The notes beneath the pieces are model-generated. The model was given only the letters and a program-made list of their open reading frames with translations, was not told the origin of the DNA and did no database searches. Positions 1 to 6,874 of a stretch of 13,381 bases of DNA are shown one piece after another. A program made the position numbers and the translations under genes. Positions within the stretch are counted from its first letter, which is position 1; every line of letters begins with the position of its first letter. Source of the stretch: Sellimonas sp963559135 (GTDB lineage Bacteria > Bacillota > Clostridia > Lachnospirales > Lachnospiraceae); contig CAUWJP010000051.1 in assembly GCA_963559135.1 (NCBI GenBank), forward strand, positions 1 to 13,381. Direction: 5' to 3'.

Positions 1-2
1 AA

Positions 3-854
3 ATATTTAAAAAAACAAAGCATATCTTTGCCACAACCTTATTTATAAATATACTGGGTGTGTGTTTAGACTATATTTTGATTTACGGGAAACTGGGCCT
101 GCCTGCGTTTGGGGCAAAAGGTGCCGCATTAGGAAGTATACTGTCTTTGATTGTGTATTTAGGCATCTATAGTTATACTGCACGCCATCTTGTTCACATT
201 GATCTTCGAATTCCTCAAATACTAAAGAAACTAAAAAACAAGATCCGATTTTCCATTCCATTTTTAGCCCAAGAATTCATGGAAGATATCTTATTTGTAG
301 TAGGATTAAATATGATTGTAGCTCGAATTGGCACAGTAGAATTGTCTGCGTACAACCTGATTCTGCAAATCATTTCGATTATACAAATGCCCATGTTTGG
401 CTATTCCACAGCTACTGTTTCTTTAGTAAGTGAGGCTTGCGGAAATGGCAGCCATAAAAGGGCAAAACAGATCAAAAATACAGCAACGATACTGTCTTTA
501 AGCTGTTTTGTCTTGATGTTTCTTGTCCTGATAAACTGTGATTCTTATATAATTACTTTTATTTCAGATGATGCAGAAGTCGAGTCCCTGGCACACTTCT
601 GTCTTCCCGCCTCTTTGCTTGCTCAGATTTTTAACTATGGACTCAATATCGAAAAATCAACTCTTCAGTCTATCAACGAGTCCCGATACACATTGTATGT
701 AACGTTTACTGTCAACATCATAACATTGTGCCTGTGCGGCTTACTGGTGAAAAATTTATTGATGCTATACGTTCTTTTAGGCTTCGGCTATGCTACTGTA
801 TATTCGGTTTTATATCATCGCTCCCACAGAAAGCTGAATGAAGATTTTCGATAA
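3..854 (+). CDS. MATE family multidrug/toxin efflux transporter, 3' part (5' end outside window)
   Basis: The reading frame is already open at base 3, and the protein visible before the GTG at position 60 still reads as membrane protein, so that GTG is not the start. About 283 residues are visible, against roughly 450 for a whole MATE protein, so this is the C-terminal 60 percent. It contains the family-typical glycine/alanine-rich stretch GLPAFGAKGAALGSI, followed by several hydrophobic segments separated by short basic loops, and ends in a basic tail. MATE proteins are inner-membrane antiporters that export cationic drugs or metabolites using H+ or Na+; the substrate cannot be told from sequence. 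It is the only plus-strand gene here. Its TAA (852-854) runs directly into the shared terminator at 853-891, so it is convergent with spmA. I see no frameshift in the visible part. Confidence 0.85.
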   Translation: MFKKTKHIFATTLFINILGVCLDYILIYGKLGLPAFGAKGAALGSILSLIVYLGIYSYTARHLVHIDLRIPQILKKLKNKIRFSIPFLAQEFMEDILFVVGLNMIVARIGTVELSAYNLILQIISIIQMPMFGYSTATVSLVSEACGNGSHKRAKQIKNTATILSLSCFVLMFLVLINCDSYIITFISDDAEVESLAHFCLPASLLAQIFNYGLNIEKSTLQSINESRYTLYVTFTVNIITLCLCGLLVKNLLMLYVLLGFGYATVYSVLYHRSHRKLNEDFR

Positions 855-891
855 AAAGACCCGGAGAGTTTCACACCCTCCGGGTCTTTTT
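853..891. terminator. Bidirectional Rho-independent terminator between MATE gene and spmA
   Basis: A 14-base perfect inverted repeat has arms AAAAAGACCCGGAG (853-866) and CTCCGGGTCTTTTT (878-891) around an 11-base loop. Each strand gives a GC-rich stem followed by a run of U, so it can end transcription from both sides. It overlaps coding sequence: the MATE stop codon touches the left arm, and the minus-strand TGA of spmA (871-873) lies in the loop, so the right arm encodes the last residues of SpmA. Confidence 0.93.
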
Positions 892-1458
892 CCGATCCAT
901 GATCTTACAGAACACAATCCCTGTTACCGTACTGATCGTCGTTGCCACAATCCCCGCTCCCACGATCGCTGTGGGCTCCACACTTCCGTACTGGCTACGA
1001 AAAGCGATCACATTGACCGGGATGAGCTGCAGGGACGAGATATTTAGAATGAGGAAGTTGCACATGGCGTTGCTGGCCGATGTACTTCCATGGTTCAGTT
1101 TTCCCAGTTCTTCCATAGCTTTCAGCCCTGCGGGTGTCGCGGCCCATCCAAGGCCAAGGAAGTTGGCAATAATATTCGTCGTAATATACTCTCCTGCTTT
1201 GTGTCCTTCTGGTACTTCCGGAAACAAAAATCGGACAAACGGTTTCAGGATTTTTGCACCTTTTTCGATCATGCCTGCCTTTGTAGCAATCTCCATCAGT
1301 CCCATCCAGAACGCCATGACTCCCATCATTGTAATGCACAGGGTCACTGCCTCTTTGGAAGAGTCCAGCGCCGCATCTGTGATATCCGGTATTTTCCCTG
1401 TAAACGCAGCGAAGATGATTCCAATCAGAATCATCCCCGCCCATAAATAATTCAGCAT
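871..1458 (-). CDS. spmA: Spore maturation protein A (nucleoside-recognition/Gate domain membrane protein)
   Basis: This is a 195-residue integral membrane protein with the nucleoside-recognition (Gate) domain. The N-terminus MLNYLWAGMILIGIIFAAF, the following GKIPDITDAALDSSKEAV, and the central NFLGLGWAATPAGLKAME are typical of SpmA. In B. subtilis SpmA is about the same length and works with SpmB in dehydrating the spore core; its transported substrate is not established. I chose the ATG at 1458 because family members begin MLNY; a GTG at 1482 would add eight residues but has no ribosome site. The Shine-Dalgarno signal is weak, and the start region lies beside a 9-bp inverted repeat (1461-1497). 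The gene is last in the operon behind the P-type ATPase and AI-2E genes, 47 bases after the latter. No spmB follows: the gene ends inside the terminator. Confidence 0.88.
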   Translation of the reverse strand: MLNYLWAGMILIGIIFAAFTGKIPDITDAALDSSKEAVTLCITMMGVMAFWMGLMEIATKAGMIEKGAKILKPFVRFLFPEVPEGHKAGEYITTNIIANFLGLGWAATPAGLKAMEELGKLNHGSTSASNAMCNFLILNISSLQLIPVNVIAFRSQYGSVEPTAIVGAGIVATTISTVTGIVFCKIMDRKKTRRV

Positions 1459-1460
1459 TG

Positions 1461-1497
1461 ATTCCCACACTTCTTTTTTCACAGTATATGTGGGAAT
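1461..1497 (-). promoter_or_regulatory. Inverted repeat (hairpin) immediately upstream of the spmA start
   Basis: A perfect 9-base inverted repeat, ATTCCCACA (1461-1469) and TGTGGGAAT (1489-1497), with a 19-base spacer. In the minus-strand transcript its 3' arm ends two bases before the spmA ATG, so a folded hairpin would occupy the ribosome-binding region. There is no U-tract after it, so it does not look like a terminator. Regulation of spmA translation or mRNA processing at this junction is inference. Confidence 0.5.
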
Positions 1498-1505
1498 GCG
1501 GCAGA

Positions 1506-2678
1506 TTATTTTCCACTCTGCTGAATATCTTTCATTTTAATATTGTTTTTCTTAAGTTTCAGGTAAACAATCTCCCTGAACAGTGCATACAGAACAGAAA
1601 CAATCGGAATAAAAATCAACATTCCGACAATTCCCATCAGACTTCCGCCGATACTGACTGCTGCCAGTACCCAGATCGAAGGCAGGCCCACGGAATTTCC
1701 TACTACATGAGGATAAATCAGGTTTCCTTCAATCTGCTGCAATACAAGGAAGAGAACGATAAACCAGAATGCCTGAATCGGGTTGATCATAAAGATCAGA
1801 AATGCTCCGATTGCGCATCCGATAAATGCACCGAAAATCGGAATCAGCGCCGTAAAAGCAATCAGGATACCAATCAGCCATGCGTACGGCATATTGAAAA
1901 TACTCATTGCAATGACGAACATTGTTCCGAGGATCACTGCTTCCACACACTGTCCGGTCAGAAAGTTTGAAAAAGTACGGTATGTCAACGAACAGACCTC
2001 AATGACGGCCTCTGCTCTTCCTTTTTGAACAAAAGCAAACAGCACCTTTTTAGCCTGTACAGAAAGCTTCTCCTTTTGAAGAAGGATATAGCATGCAAAT
2101 ACAAATGCAATAAAGAACGTCGTAAAGCCACTTACAATACTCATTGCTGCCATCACACCGGATTCCACAATATTTCCTGCGCCATTGGATACCCAGTCTA
2201 CCGCAACTTCGATCACCTTCTCCCAGTTAAACTCCAGCTGGTTAACATAGACCATCACTTCTTTATTGTTATGGAACCAGTTATCTGCCCATTCCTGTAC
2301 TTTCGGAATGAATTCCTGAATGCTGGCACCAAGTTTTGCGATCGTTCCGGTCAGCTGTGGGAGGACTCCGAAGAGCACTACTCCCACAATACCAATCACA
2401 AAGATAATGGTAAGAATCAGGCTGACAGGTCTTGCCATCTTCCGCACGACTTTATATTTCTTTTTCCACTTTTCCTGAATCAGTCGGTTCTCAATAAAGT
2501 GCATCGGTACATTAAACACAAATGCAATCGCACCGCCGAGAATAAAAGGAAACAGCACACCGATCACAAATTTTACCGCCTGAATCACCATCTCATATTT
2601 CCAGAAGCACAGAATAATGAGTGCTGTAAAAACGATCAGGTGTCTTATTTTTTTCATATTCTCGTTGTTTAATTCCAT
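1506..2678 (-). CDS. AI-2E family (PerM/UPF0118) membrane transporter
   Basis: This 390-residue protein has about seven to eight hydrophobic segments: two or three at the N-terminus (roughly residues 15-65), one near 85-108, then a soluble amphipathic stretch (110-170), and a C-terminal membrane block. The C-terminal block carries the family signatures ALIPIFGAFIG (277-287) and QQIEGNLIYPHVVGNSVGLP (314-333). Members include E. coli TqsA, linked to autoinducer-2 export, and proteins with Na+(Li+)/H+ antiport activity; the substrate here is unknown. The start has a good ribosome site (AAAGGGGA, about 2685-2692) which overlaps the TAA of the upstream ATPase gene only 12 bases away, so the two are almost certainly co-transcribed and perhaps translationally coupled. 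It therefore sits under the riboswitch at 5403-5499. Being in a metal-efflux operon makes a role in ion or proton balance plausible, but this is inference. Confidence 0.88.
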   Translation of the reverse strand: MELNNENMKKIRHLIVFTALIILCFWKYEMVIQAVKFVIGVLFPFILGGAIAFVFNVPMHFIENRLIQEKWKKKYKVVRKMARPVSLILTIIFVIGIVGVVLFGVLPQLTGTIAKLGASIQEFIPKVQEWADNWFHNNKEVMVYVNQLEFNWEKVIEVAVDWVSNGAGNIVESGVMAAMSIVSGFTTFFIAFVFACYILLQKEKLSVQAKKVLFAFVQKGRAEAVIEVCSLTYRTFSNFLTGQCVEAVILGTMFVIAMSIFNMPYAWLIGILIAFTALIPIFGAFIGCAIGAFLIFMINPIQAFWFIVLFLVLQQIEGNLIYPHVVGNSVGLPSIWVLAAVSIGGSLMGIVGMLIFIPIVSVLYALFREIVYLKLKKNNIKMKDIQQSGK

Positions 2679-2690
2679 ACAAAGTCCCCT

Positions 2691-5297
2691 TTATTTTAAT
2701 CCGAAACGGATTGCTTTAATGCACTGAATAACTGGAATATTTAAAATTGCAAGTCCATAAACCGTCATAAGCTGTGTGAAGCTCAATGAAGTTACACTAA
2801 ATATACCTTCCAGTGCCGGTATTGTCAATACGCAGGTAATCAGGACAAATCCAATCAGGAATGCTCCCTGCAGGTAGATATTATTGAAAAATCCCTTCTT
2901 GAACAGAACCGGTTTTTCAGCTTTACAGTTGTATCCGTGGAACAGCCTGGAAAGACAGAGTGTTCCGAATGCCATGGTGCTTCCAAGAAGAGCGCCTTCG
3001 CTCGTGTATCCAATCATAAATGCAATCATGGTCATGACACCGATGGAAAGACCTTCTGTCACAATCTTAAGAAGGAAATCTTTTGTAAGAATGGACTCGT
3101 CTTTTCTCCTCGGTTTCTCATCCATGACATCTTTTCTGTGCGGCTCCAGTCCAAGAGCAATCGCCGGAAGACTGTCTGTCAAAAGGTTGATGAACAACAG
3201 ATGTACCGGTGCAAATGGAACCGGAAGCCCTGCGATAGACGCATACAGTACAGCAAGGATTGCTCCGAAGTTTCCTGATAGCAGGAACTGGATAGAACTC
3301 TTGATGTTCCGGTATACGTTTCTTCCGTTTTCTACTGCTTTGACAATTGTTGCAAAGTTATCATCTGTCAGTACCATGGAGGCTGCATCTTTTGCTACTT
3401 CAGTTCCGGTGATTCCCATTGCCACTCCAACGTCGGCCTGTTTCAGGGCAGGTGCATCGTTGACACCGTCACCGGTCATGGAAACAATATTTCCTTTTTC
3501 CTGCCATGCTTTTACGATCCGAATCTTGTGTTCCGGTGAAACACGGGCATAAACAGAAATATGTTCTACAAAATCTTTCAGTTCCTCATCGGACATATTT
3601 TCAATGTCCGCACCTTCGCATGCCTCGGATTCTTCTTTGAGAATTCCGATTCTTTTTGCAATGGCTGCTGCTGTTACTTTATGGTCACCTGTGATCATAA
3701 CTGGCTTGATTCCTGCACGGATACATTCCGCTACCGCATCTTTTGACTCTTCACGCGGCGGATCCATCATAGAGATCAGTCCAAGGAATGTCAGATTCTC
3801 TTCATCTTCCGCTGTAATTTCAGTCTTTCCTTCCAGTTTCTTGTATGCAAATCCCAGAACACGCAGTCCCTGTCTGGAAAATTCCTGGTTCATATCAGCG
3901 ATGTCTTCCCGATCTTTATCGGTCATCGGCTGTTCTACACCGTTTTTGCGGATCTGTTCCATTCTCTGGGAAAGGACGTCAACCGCACCTTTGACAACCA
4001 TTATGATTCCTTCTTCTGTCTCATGTACTGTGGACATAAGCTTTCTGTCACTGTCAAAAGGGACTTCAGAGATTCTCGCATATACTTCACGGGTTTTCTC
4101 TACATCCATGCCGCAATTTCCTGCAAATGTAACAAGCGCCGTCTCCGTTGGATCTCCAATTTCCTCACCATTGACATTCTTTGCATCGTTACAAAGAATA
4201 CTTGCAAACATCAGTTTTTTCGTATCTACATCTTCCTGAGATACTTCACTTTTTGCCATTCTTCTGCCTGCAACATAATAATCTTCTACAGTCATCTTGT
4301 TCTGTGTCAGTGTTCCTGTCTTATCAGAACAGATAACAGATACACTTCCCAGACCTTCTACAGCCTGCAGCTTTCTGATAATCGCATGTTCTCTCGCCAT
4401 CTTCTGAGTACCAAAGGAAAGTACGATTGTCACGATGGAGCTTAATGCCTCCGGAATTGCTGCTACTGCAAGTGCTACTGCAAACATAAATGCGTCACCG
4501 AAAGATTCTCCTCTCCATATATTGATTCCCATCAGAATCGCACAGAGAATCAGAATAAGGATGGACAGCTTCTGTCCAAACTGATCCAGGTTGACCTGAA
4601 GAGGAGTTTTCTTTTCTGATGTCGTCTTTAACAGAGATGCAATCTTACCAACTTCTGTTTCCATACCGATTCCGGTAACAACATATTTTCCTCGTCCATA
4701 TGTGACAAAGCTTCCTGAGAATACCATGTTGACTCTATCTCCAAGAGGAACTTCACCTTCGATAGTATCCGTGCTTTTCTCAACCGGGATACTTTCTCCG
4801 GTCAGTGCACTTTCGTCTACCTTCAGACTTGCCTGCTCAATAATTCTTCCGTCGGCCGGTACCTGGTCACCTGCTTCCAGAATAACAATATCTCCTACCG
4901 TTACTTCTCTGGAAGGAATCTGCGTCACGACTCCGTCACGCTCTACCTTTGCTTCCGGTCCGGAAAGTTTTTTCAGGCTGTTCAGAGATTTTTCTGCCTT
5001 GACAGTCTGTACAGTTCCGAGGATTGCATTGATCGTGATAACAATCAGAATAACGATCGCACTCTCCGCATCCCCCAGAAATCCTGATATAATTGCGGAA
5101 ACGATCAGGATAATAACAAGGAAATCCTTATACTGTTCCAGGAAAATCATTCCAACGCTTTTCTTTTTCTCTTCCTGGAGCTCATTTGGGCCATACTTTT
5201 TCTGATGTTCCCGGGCTTCTTCACTGGTAAGTGATTCCAGAGAGCCGTTGATATCCATTCTGGTTTCATCAGATCCCATCTGATAATACTGTTTCAT
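2691..5297 (-). CDS. P-type ATPase, Ca2+/Mn2+-type (P2A), single ion site predicted
   Basis: An 868-residue P2A-type ATPase, full length for the family. Visible motifs: actuator TGES (166-169), membrane helix 4 VAAIPEAL (278-285), phosphorylation site DKTGTLT (325-331, Asp325), nucleotide-binding KGA (436-438), MITGD (534-538) and hinge TGDGVND (608-614). Putative ion ligands are Glu283 in M4 and Asn704/Asp708 in NLLTD of M6. In M5 the position matching SERCA Glu771 is Ala679 (SGNFGA), so one transport site is expected, as in the Listeria pump LMCA1 and the Ca2+/Mn2+ pump SPCA. It should export cations from the cytoplasm. The ribosome site AAGGAGG (5304-5310) lies six bases before the ATG. 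The leader carries a yybP-ykoY Mn2+ riboswitch, which argues for Mn2+ export; family annotation alone would say Ca2+. Confidence 0.95.
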   Translation of the reverse strand: MKQYYQMGSDETRMDINGSLESLTSEEAREHQKKYGPNELQEEKKKSVGMIFLEQYKDFLVIILIVSAIISGFLGDAESAIVILIVITINAILGTVQTVKAEKSLNSLKKLSGPEAKVERDGVVTQIPSREVTVGDIVILEAGDQVPADGRIIEQASLKVDESALTGESIPVEKSTDTIEGEVPLGDRVNMVFSGSFVTYGRGKYVVTGIGMETEVGKIASLLKTTSEKKTPLQVNLDQFGQKLSILILILCAILMGINIWRGESFGDAFMFAVALAVAAIPEALSSIVTIVLSFGTQKMAREHAIIRKLQAVEGLGSVSVICSDKTGTLTQNKMTVEDYYVAGRRMAKSEVSQEDVDTKKLMFASILCNDAKNVNGEEIGDPTETALVTFAGNCGMDVEKTREVYARISEVPFDSDRKLMSTVHETEEGIIMVVKGAVDVLSQRMEQIRKNGVEQPMTDKDREDIADMNQEFSRQGLRVLGFAYKKLEGKTEITAEDEENLTFLGLISMMDPPREESKDAVAECIRAGIKPVMITGDHKVTAAAIAKRIGILKEESEACEGADIENMSDEELKDFVEHISVYARVSPEHKIRIVKAWQEKGNIVSMTGDGVNDAPALKQADVGVAMGITGTEVAKDAASMVLTDDNFATIVKAVENGRNVYRNIKSSIQFLLSGNFGAILAVLYASIAGLPVPFAPVHLLFINLLTDSLPAIALGLEPHRKDVMDEKPRRKDESILTKDFLLKIVTEGLSIGVMTMIAFMIGYTSEGALLGSTMAFGTLCLSRLFHGYNCKAEKPVLFKKGFFNNIYLQGAFLIGFVLITCVLTIPALEGIFSVTSLSFTQLMTVYGLAILNIPVIQCIKAIRFGLK

Positions 5298-5367
5298 TTT
5301 CTTCCTCCTTACTTCTTATAGGGTGTACCATTTTTCCTTTCGCGATTCATGCAGAAAAGTAAAGTAT

Positions 5368-5413
5368 AAAAAAAGAGGCTTTTACTGCATCTCGCTCATG
5401 CAATAAAAGTCTC
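5368..5413 (-). terminator. Riboswitch-controlled intrinsic terminator in the P-type ATPase leader
   Basis: In the minus-strand RNA, a 16-base 5' arm (positions 5413-5398) pairs with 5390-5375 around a 7-base loop (5391-5397), with two non-Watson-Crick positions, and is followed by seven U (5374-5368). The 5' arm includes the CTTTTAT that closes helix P1 of the aptamer, so the two structures exclude each other. Ligand binding should stabilise P1 and prevent termination, giving an ON switch. Confidence 0.85.
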
Positions 5414-5499
5414 ACTGTTTCATACTCGATCCGGGCAGATAATCTGCCGTACTGACGAACCTGTAACGCTTATTCCAAGCGCCAGTTACTCCCTTTTAT
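5403..5499 (-). promoter_or_regulatory. yybP-ykoY family Mn2+ riboswitch aptamer
   Basis: The minus-strand leader has a closing helix ATAAAAG (5499-5493) / CTTTTAT (5409-5403) directly followed by GGAGTA, then a stem CGCTT/AAGCG, the stretch CGTCAGTACGGCAG, a GGCAGA/TCTGCC hairpin (within 5434-5448), GCCCGG and, at the 3' side, GTGAGACTTTTATTG. This order of conserved pieces (AAAGGGGAGTA, GTCAGTACG, GCCCGG, GAGACnTTTAT) is how I remember the yybP-ykoY element. The family is established to bind Mn2+ and usually controls Mn2+ exporters, including P-type ATPases and membrane proteins of other families. The assignment rests on recognition by eye, not on a covariance-model score. Confidence 0.85.
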
Positions 5500-5507
5500 C
5501 AATTAAT

Positions 5508-5536
5508 AATATACATATTCTTGCTTAAAATGTCAA
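5508..5536 (-). promoter_or_regulatory. Sigma-A-type promoter of the riboswitch/P-type ATPase operon
   Basis: The minus strand has a perfect -35 TTGACA (5536-5531), a 17-base spacer and -10 TATATT (5513-5508). Transcription would start around 5501, right at the 5' edge of the riboswitch aptamer, so the whole leader is accounted for. It lies between the msmX-like gene's terminator and the aptamer, and should drive the ATPase, AI-2E and spmA genes as one transcript. Confidence 0.85.
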
Positions 5537-5555
5537 CCACTATTCTTTTCAAATT

Positions 5556-5595
5556 AAAAAAACGGCTGCCGCACAAACTTTGTACAGCAGCCGTT
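5556..5595 (-). terminator. Rho-independent terminator of the ABC ATPase gene
   Basis: Minus-strand hairpin with 9-base arms AACGGCTGC (5595-5587) and GCAGCCGTT (5569-5561), extended imperfectly inward, followed by seven U at 5562-5556. It lies 26 bases after the ABC ATPase stop codon and separates that gene from the riboswitch operon promoter. Confidence 0.92.
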
Positions 5596-5620
5596 CTGAA
5601 ATCCTATGTTCAAAAACAGA

Positions 5621-6733
5621 TTAGTTTGTAATTGTCATTTCTGTTTCTTTGTCGAATACGTGGATCTTTTCAGCATCGAATGCGAATTTAACTGTATCTC
5701 CGTTTCTTGCTGTTGTTCTTGGATCAACACGAGCTGTCATTGTAGCTCCTTCGTAATCGAAGTGTAAGTAAACTTCTGCACCAAGCATTTCGTATACACG
5801 GATTGTAGCTTCGATTACTGTGTTCGGAGAAGATGCGATGAACATTGGCTCATCATGTACGTCTTCCGGACGAATACCAAGTACAACTGTCTTTCCTGCG
5901 TATCCTCCATCGATAAGTTTCTTTGCTTTTGCAGGTGGAAGTTCGATCTTTGCAGGTCCTACATTTAATACAACCTTGTCACCAGAAACTTCACATTTTG
6001 CATCAAGGAAGTTCATCTGAGGAGATCCGATGAATCCAGCTACGAACAGGTTGCATGGTTCATCATACAGTTTTCTTGGAGTATCTACCTGCTGAACAAC
6101 ACCAGCGTTCATAACTACGATTCTTGTACCAAGTGTCATAGCCTCTGTCTGGTCATGTGTTACGTAGATGATTGTAGTACCAAGTCTCTGATGAAGTTTG
6201 GAGATCTCGATACGCATCTGTCCTCTTAATTTTGCATCCAAGTTGGAAAGAGGTTCGTCCATAAGGAATACCTTAGGATTACGAACGATCGCACGTCCCA
6301 TGGCAACACGCTGTCTCTGTCCACCGGAAAGAGCCTTCGGTTTACGATCAAGCAGTTTTTCAAGGTCAAGGATCTTAGCTGCTTCACGAACCATTTTGTC
6401 GATCTCCGGTTTCGGAACTTTTCTTAATTTCAGTCCGAATGCCATATTATCGTAAACTGTCATATGCGGATACAGAGCGTAGTTCTGGAATACCATCGCG
6501 ATATCTCTGTCTTTTGGCTCAACGTCATTTACAACTTTGTCGCCAATTCTTAATTCTCCTGAAGAAATTTCTTCCAGACCTGCAACCATACGAAGTGTAG
6601 TAGATTTACCACATCCTGAAGGTCCTACGAAGATGATAAATTCTTTATCTTCGATTTCAAGGTTGAAATCTTTTACAGCTTCAAAGCCGTTTGGGTAAAC
6701 TTTATTGATATGTCTCAATGATAAACTTGCCAT
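5621..6733 (-). CDS. Sugar ABC transporter ATP-binding protein, MsmX/MsmK/UgpC type
   Basis: A 370-residue ATPase subunit of a carbohydrate importer (CUT1 family). Motifs: Walker A GPSGCGKST (37-45), Q-loop Gln83 in VFQNYALYPHM, signature LSGGQRQR (135-142), Walker B VFLMDEP (155-161, catalytic Glu160), H-loop VTHDQTEAMT (His193). A C-terminal TOBE/MalK-type regulatory region (about 235-370) contains GIRPEDV. It acts on the cytoplasmic face, energising sugar permeases. No permease or solute-binding gene is adjacent, and the gene has its own terminator. This is the usual arrangement for a shared ATPase such as B. subtilis MsmX, which serves several oligosaccharide importers. The start is set by AGGAGGA (6741-6747), seven bases before the ATG. 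Which sugars it serves cannot be seen. Confidence 0.95.
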   Translation of the reverse strand: MASLSLRHINKVYPNGFEAVKDFNLEIEDKEFIIFVGPSGCGKSTTLRMVAGLEEISSGELRIGDKVVNDVEPKDRDIAMVFQNYALYPHMTVYDNMAFGLKLRKVPKPEIDKMVREAAKILDLEKLLDRKPKALSGGQRQRVAMGRAIVRNPKVFLMDEPLSNLDAKLRGQMRIEISKLHQRLGTTIIYVTHDQTEAMTLGTRIVVMNAGVVQQVDTPRKLYDEPCNLFVAGFIGSPQMNFLDAKCEVSGDKVVLNVGPAKIELPPAKAKKLIDGGYAGKTVVLGIRPEDVHDEPMFIASSPNTVIEATIRVYEMLGAEVYLHFDYEGATMTARVDPRTTARNGDTVKFAFDAEKIHVFDKETEMTITN

Positions 6734-6777
6734 TGGTGCTTCCTCCTAAATCTTAAACCGTTTTTTTCGATGTATTT

Positions 6778-6783
6778 AGTATA
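6778..6783 (-). promoter_or_regulatory. Candidate -10 element for the ABC ATPase gene
   Basis: TATACT on the minus strand immediately follows the U-tract of the rsmI terminator and would start transcription near 6771, leaving a leader of about 38 bases before the ATG. No good -35 hexamer is present at 16-18 bases, because that space is occupied by the terminator arm. The ABC gene must have its own promoter if that terminator is efficient. Confidence 0.35.
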
Positions 6784-6839
6784 AAAAAAAATCCCAAAAA
6801 ACGCTAGGGCATGATTGCACAAACATTTTTTAGGATTTT
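6783..6839 (-). terminator. Rho-independent terminator at the end of the decarboxylase-to-rsmI cluster
   Basis: Minus-strand RNA has a 16-base arm (6839-6824, beginning AAAATCC) that pairs with 6803-6788 (CGTTTTTTGGGATTTT) through 14 Watson-Crick and two G-U pairs, with a 20-base loop and at least five further U (6787-6783). It lies 35 bases after the rsmI stop codon. Confidence 0.85.
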
Positions 6840-6874
6840 GTACAAGGTGACCAACACATTTTTTGCTTATTTTG

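Noticed and set aside
60..62. GTG as the start of the MATE gene
   Set aside because: The frame is open to the left edge and the residues before it are part of a MATE-like membrane protein; the gene is simply cut by the window.
2025..2672. 215-residue plus-strand open frame opposite the AI-2E gene
   Set aside because: His/Asn/Lys-rich composition without any motif, opposite a clear membrane protein gene; an antisense shadow.
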